From assembly GCA_026018925.1 (NCBI GenBank), contig JAKSZU010000012.1, forward strand, positions 49,705,207 through 49,769,206: a stretch of DNA of 64,000 nucleotides, written 5' to 3'. Below are positions 61,851 to 64,000 of this stretch, piece after piece; position 1 is the stretch's first letter; each line of letters opens with the position of its first letter. The stretch is from Tupaia tana. Taxonomy: Eukaryota > Chordata > Mammalia > Scandentia > Tupaiidae. The position numbers were made by a program, and so were the translations under genes. The notes under the pieces were generated by a model. The model was given only the letters and a program-made list of their open reading frames with translations, made no database searches and was not told the DNA's origin.

Positions 61851-62269
61851 ACAGTGTTTACATATATCAAAAATCATACTGTGATTCATAAGTATATAAA
61901 ATTATAATTTGTCAATTAAAATATAATCAAAGTGAGAATTTCTTGAAACTAAATTTATTTCTAAGACCAAGTTTATTACAGCATATTTGGAAACATTATT
62001 TTATACAGTGATTTTCCATTAAAGTTAAATATCATTAAAAGCCTTTCCTCACATGTTGCTGTAATAGAAACATAAGGCCACTAAGATTTAAACTTATATC
62101 AGATTAATTGTCATTTTTCTGGACCATACGGTTCATTTTATGTGTGAACTGGGCTAGGCCAGAGTAGGCAGATATTTAATCAAATACCAGCCTAGACATT
62201 GCCTTCGAGGTGTTTTTTTTTTTTTCTTTTTTAGATAAGGTTAATATCACTCTCAGATTTTTTTAAAAA

Positions 62270-62640
62270 ATAATTAAATAAATACTGAAAGAATTCACCA
62301 GAATGAAATGATCTCTTCAGGAAGTACTTAAGGGACTACTACACAGAAAAGCTAAAGGAAGACAAATAGAAATAAGAGCCCAGAGTCCCAAGAGGAAAAT
62401 GAAAAAGGGATTTTGGCATGGCCATCCATCACGAGGGTGATCTCTCACTTTCTGTCTCTCTGTCTCTCTCTTTCTCTTTCTCTTTGGTGAGTGCACATAT
62501 CCTATGACAAATACTTAAGAAAAAATAAAAAGAACACAAGACGACTAGGAAAAAAAGTGTAAATCCACACATATTGATATTGAATGTTGGGACTAAATGC
62601 AAATTCGACTGTTTTACACATAAGAAGTTTTAAATACAAA
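62270..62640 (+). mobile_element. Old LINE-1 ORF1/ORF2 junction remnant
   Basis: Resembles the end of ORF1 and start of the endonuclease region of an old L1 (CTTCAGGAAGTACTTAAGGG block), split by a 5'-truncated SINE (62377-62530). Confidence 0.4.
62377..62530 (+). mobile_element. tRNA-derived SINE, 5'-truncated
   Basis: Begins in the body (CCAGAGTCCCAAGAGG), then CT tract and A-rich end. Confidence 0.75.
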
Positions 62641-62936
62641 TACATCAATTATTTGATAAAGAGTTGTCTCCTGTGGTTTCAATTTACATATTTATTATAA
62701 TCATTATTTATTGTATAATACTTGATAACAGAAGAATAGTCCAAAATTTTATAAATAGCTAAGTCTTTCTTTAGAAGGAATTTTTAAAAGACTAAAATCA
62801 AGAATACTACAAAGCTATAAATCATCAAATTACTGACTTTACTATGACTTTATTTTTAAACATCTTTTCAATTTTGTTTTATTTTTGCTTGTTTGAGGAC
62901 TTATTTCCATATGCACAGTACTGTACTATGGTCTTA

Positions 62937-63195
62937 ATTTTTTTTTTTTTTGGAAAGGTTTTTGCTATAGGGCACGGGCGCTCGCCAGACAGAGACATAG
63001 AGACAGAAAGCAAGAAATCACCCCCCAGGGGAGATGGTCATGTTGCAATCCCTTCTCCTCCATTCTCCTCTTGGGATCTTGGGCACGCACGCACACACAC
63101 CTGGCGTGAGTTTTAAGCCACCGGGTCCGGGACGCGAACCGCGGTCGACTACATGGGAGTCCAGCAACATAGCCATTATGCTAACTGCTGGTTCC
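62937..63195 (-). mobile_element. Young tRNA-derived SINE, reverse
   Basis: Flanked by TGTACTATGGTCTTA (62922 and 63197). CpGs intact. Confidence 0.92.
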
Positions 63196-63864
63196 CTGTA
63201 CTATGGTCTTACAAGAACTCACAGTGGGTGAGTAGAAGTGTTCTTCCTAATGAGCTATTATTGGATACAATTTTACTTATCTCTAACTGGTCCAATGATT
63301 GATACTGGCAATCATAATTTTTATAAATTATAATTTTTCCAGATTATAAACTCTTACTTCTCACAGTCTTCTATGTGAAATTTATAAATGTTTCTTTCAT
63401 TGGCTATGTTAAGATGATCTTTGTTCATTTACGAGATTGTTTGTTGCCTAATTTTTAAACAGTATGTTTTTCTTTAGAATTACATCTCACAGTAAATGTC
63501 AATAGGCAATATCATAGACAAGTTAGTGCATACTTGTAGAATAACCATTGGGACAGGTTTCAAATGTTCACAACATAGTATGTTAAATATTGAAGGTGGT
63601 GAATATATTTATGTACTCAACCTTTTTATTACACACCATATACATGCTTTGAAGACCAATCTGTTTCCTAAAAAGATGTGTAATGATCATATGTAAATAA
63701 AGAAATTACAATAAATTTTTAAAGAGAACAAAAAATTAACATTTAAATGAGTAGACCTTTGATAAAGCAGATTTCTCTTCATAATATGGGTAAGCCTTAG
63801 CCAATCAGTTGAATGCCTTAAAAGAATAAAAGACAGAGGTCCCTTGTAAGAACCATTTTACTTT

Positions 63865-64000
63865 GGGACCACCGTAATGGCTCTGTCACTGAACTCCCAT
63901 GTAGTCGATCACGGTTTGAGTCTCAGACCCGGTGGCTTAAACTCACGCTGGCTGCGTGTGTGTGTGTGTCCAAGATCCTGAGAGGAGAATGGAGGAGAAG
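63865..64000 (+). mobile_element. tRNA-derived SINE, cut by the window end
   Basis: GGGACCACCGTAATGGC lacks part of the usual head (AGCAGTTAG). B box and body continue to the edge. Confidence 0.85.

Larger units (their letters stand above)
58221..62083 (+). repeat. Segmental duplication, segment B' (second copy)
   Basis: Direct copy of 24530-28075 joined without a gap to segment A'. It begins inside a SINE that is complete in the first copy, so the head of that SINE is missing here. It has one private SINE (60409-60690) and a much shorter AAT repeat (59400-59418). Confidence 0.85.
62095..63850. repeat. Ancient mammalian interspersed repeat in two halves
   Basis: 62095-62260 (TTTATGTGTGAACTGGGCTA) and 63745-63850 (CCAATCAGTTGAATGCC) match the two ends of an old repeat I have seen in many mammals but cannot name. 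About 1.5 kb of later insertions separates them. Confidence 0.35.

Overview
The window is from a placental mammal genome. It has two intact single-exon odorant-receptor genes, no other protein-coding gene I can support, and is otherwise packed with LINE-1 pieces and one prolific tRNA-derived SINE family. The SINE is not one I can equate with Alu, B1/B2, SINEC, Bov-tA, ERE, VES or AfroSINE. One old element near 2.2 kb looks like a tRNA/7SL chimera, which would point to the primate/tree shrew/colugo/rodent group. A colugo is my guess by elimination, and the sequence alone does not prove it.

Layout. 1-9.6 kb: AT-rich intergenic DNA with scattered SINEs and old L1 debris. 9.6-11.1 kb: duplicated segment A. 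11.1-17.85 kb: SINEs and nested antisense L1s, including a 5'-inverted L1. 17.9-18.9 kb: OR10Q1-like receptor on +, with a candidate splice acceptor 58 bp before its ATG. 19-21.9 kb: SINEs, a 78-bp mariner-like MITE and an ERVL/MaLR-type gag remnant. 21.9-28.1 kb: duplicated segment B. 28.1-34.6 kb: near-full-length but dead L1 on +. 34.6-37.2 kb: older L1 and an L1 3' end. 37.2-42.7 kb: second near-full-length dead L1 on -. 42.9-46.2 kb: inverted, older copy of segment B (segment C). 46.5-51.6 kb: more antisense L1. 51.8-52.8 kb: OR10W1-like receptor on +. 53-56.1 kb: SINEs and an old L1. 56.2-62.1 kb: second, younger copy of A joined directly to B (A'-B'), lacking the 13.4 kb that carries OR10Q1 in the first copy. 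62.1-64 kb: an ancient broken repeat plus SINEs.

The two receptors are the neighbouring family-10 genes known from the human 11q12 cluster and lie 33 kb apart on the same strand. They should be expressed one per olfactory neuron and signal through the olfactory G protein. They are separate transcription units and not an operon. The most informative structure here is the layered duplication history around them, which can be ordered by shared and unshared SINE and L1 insertions.
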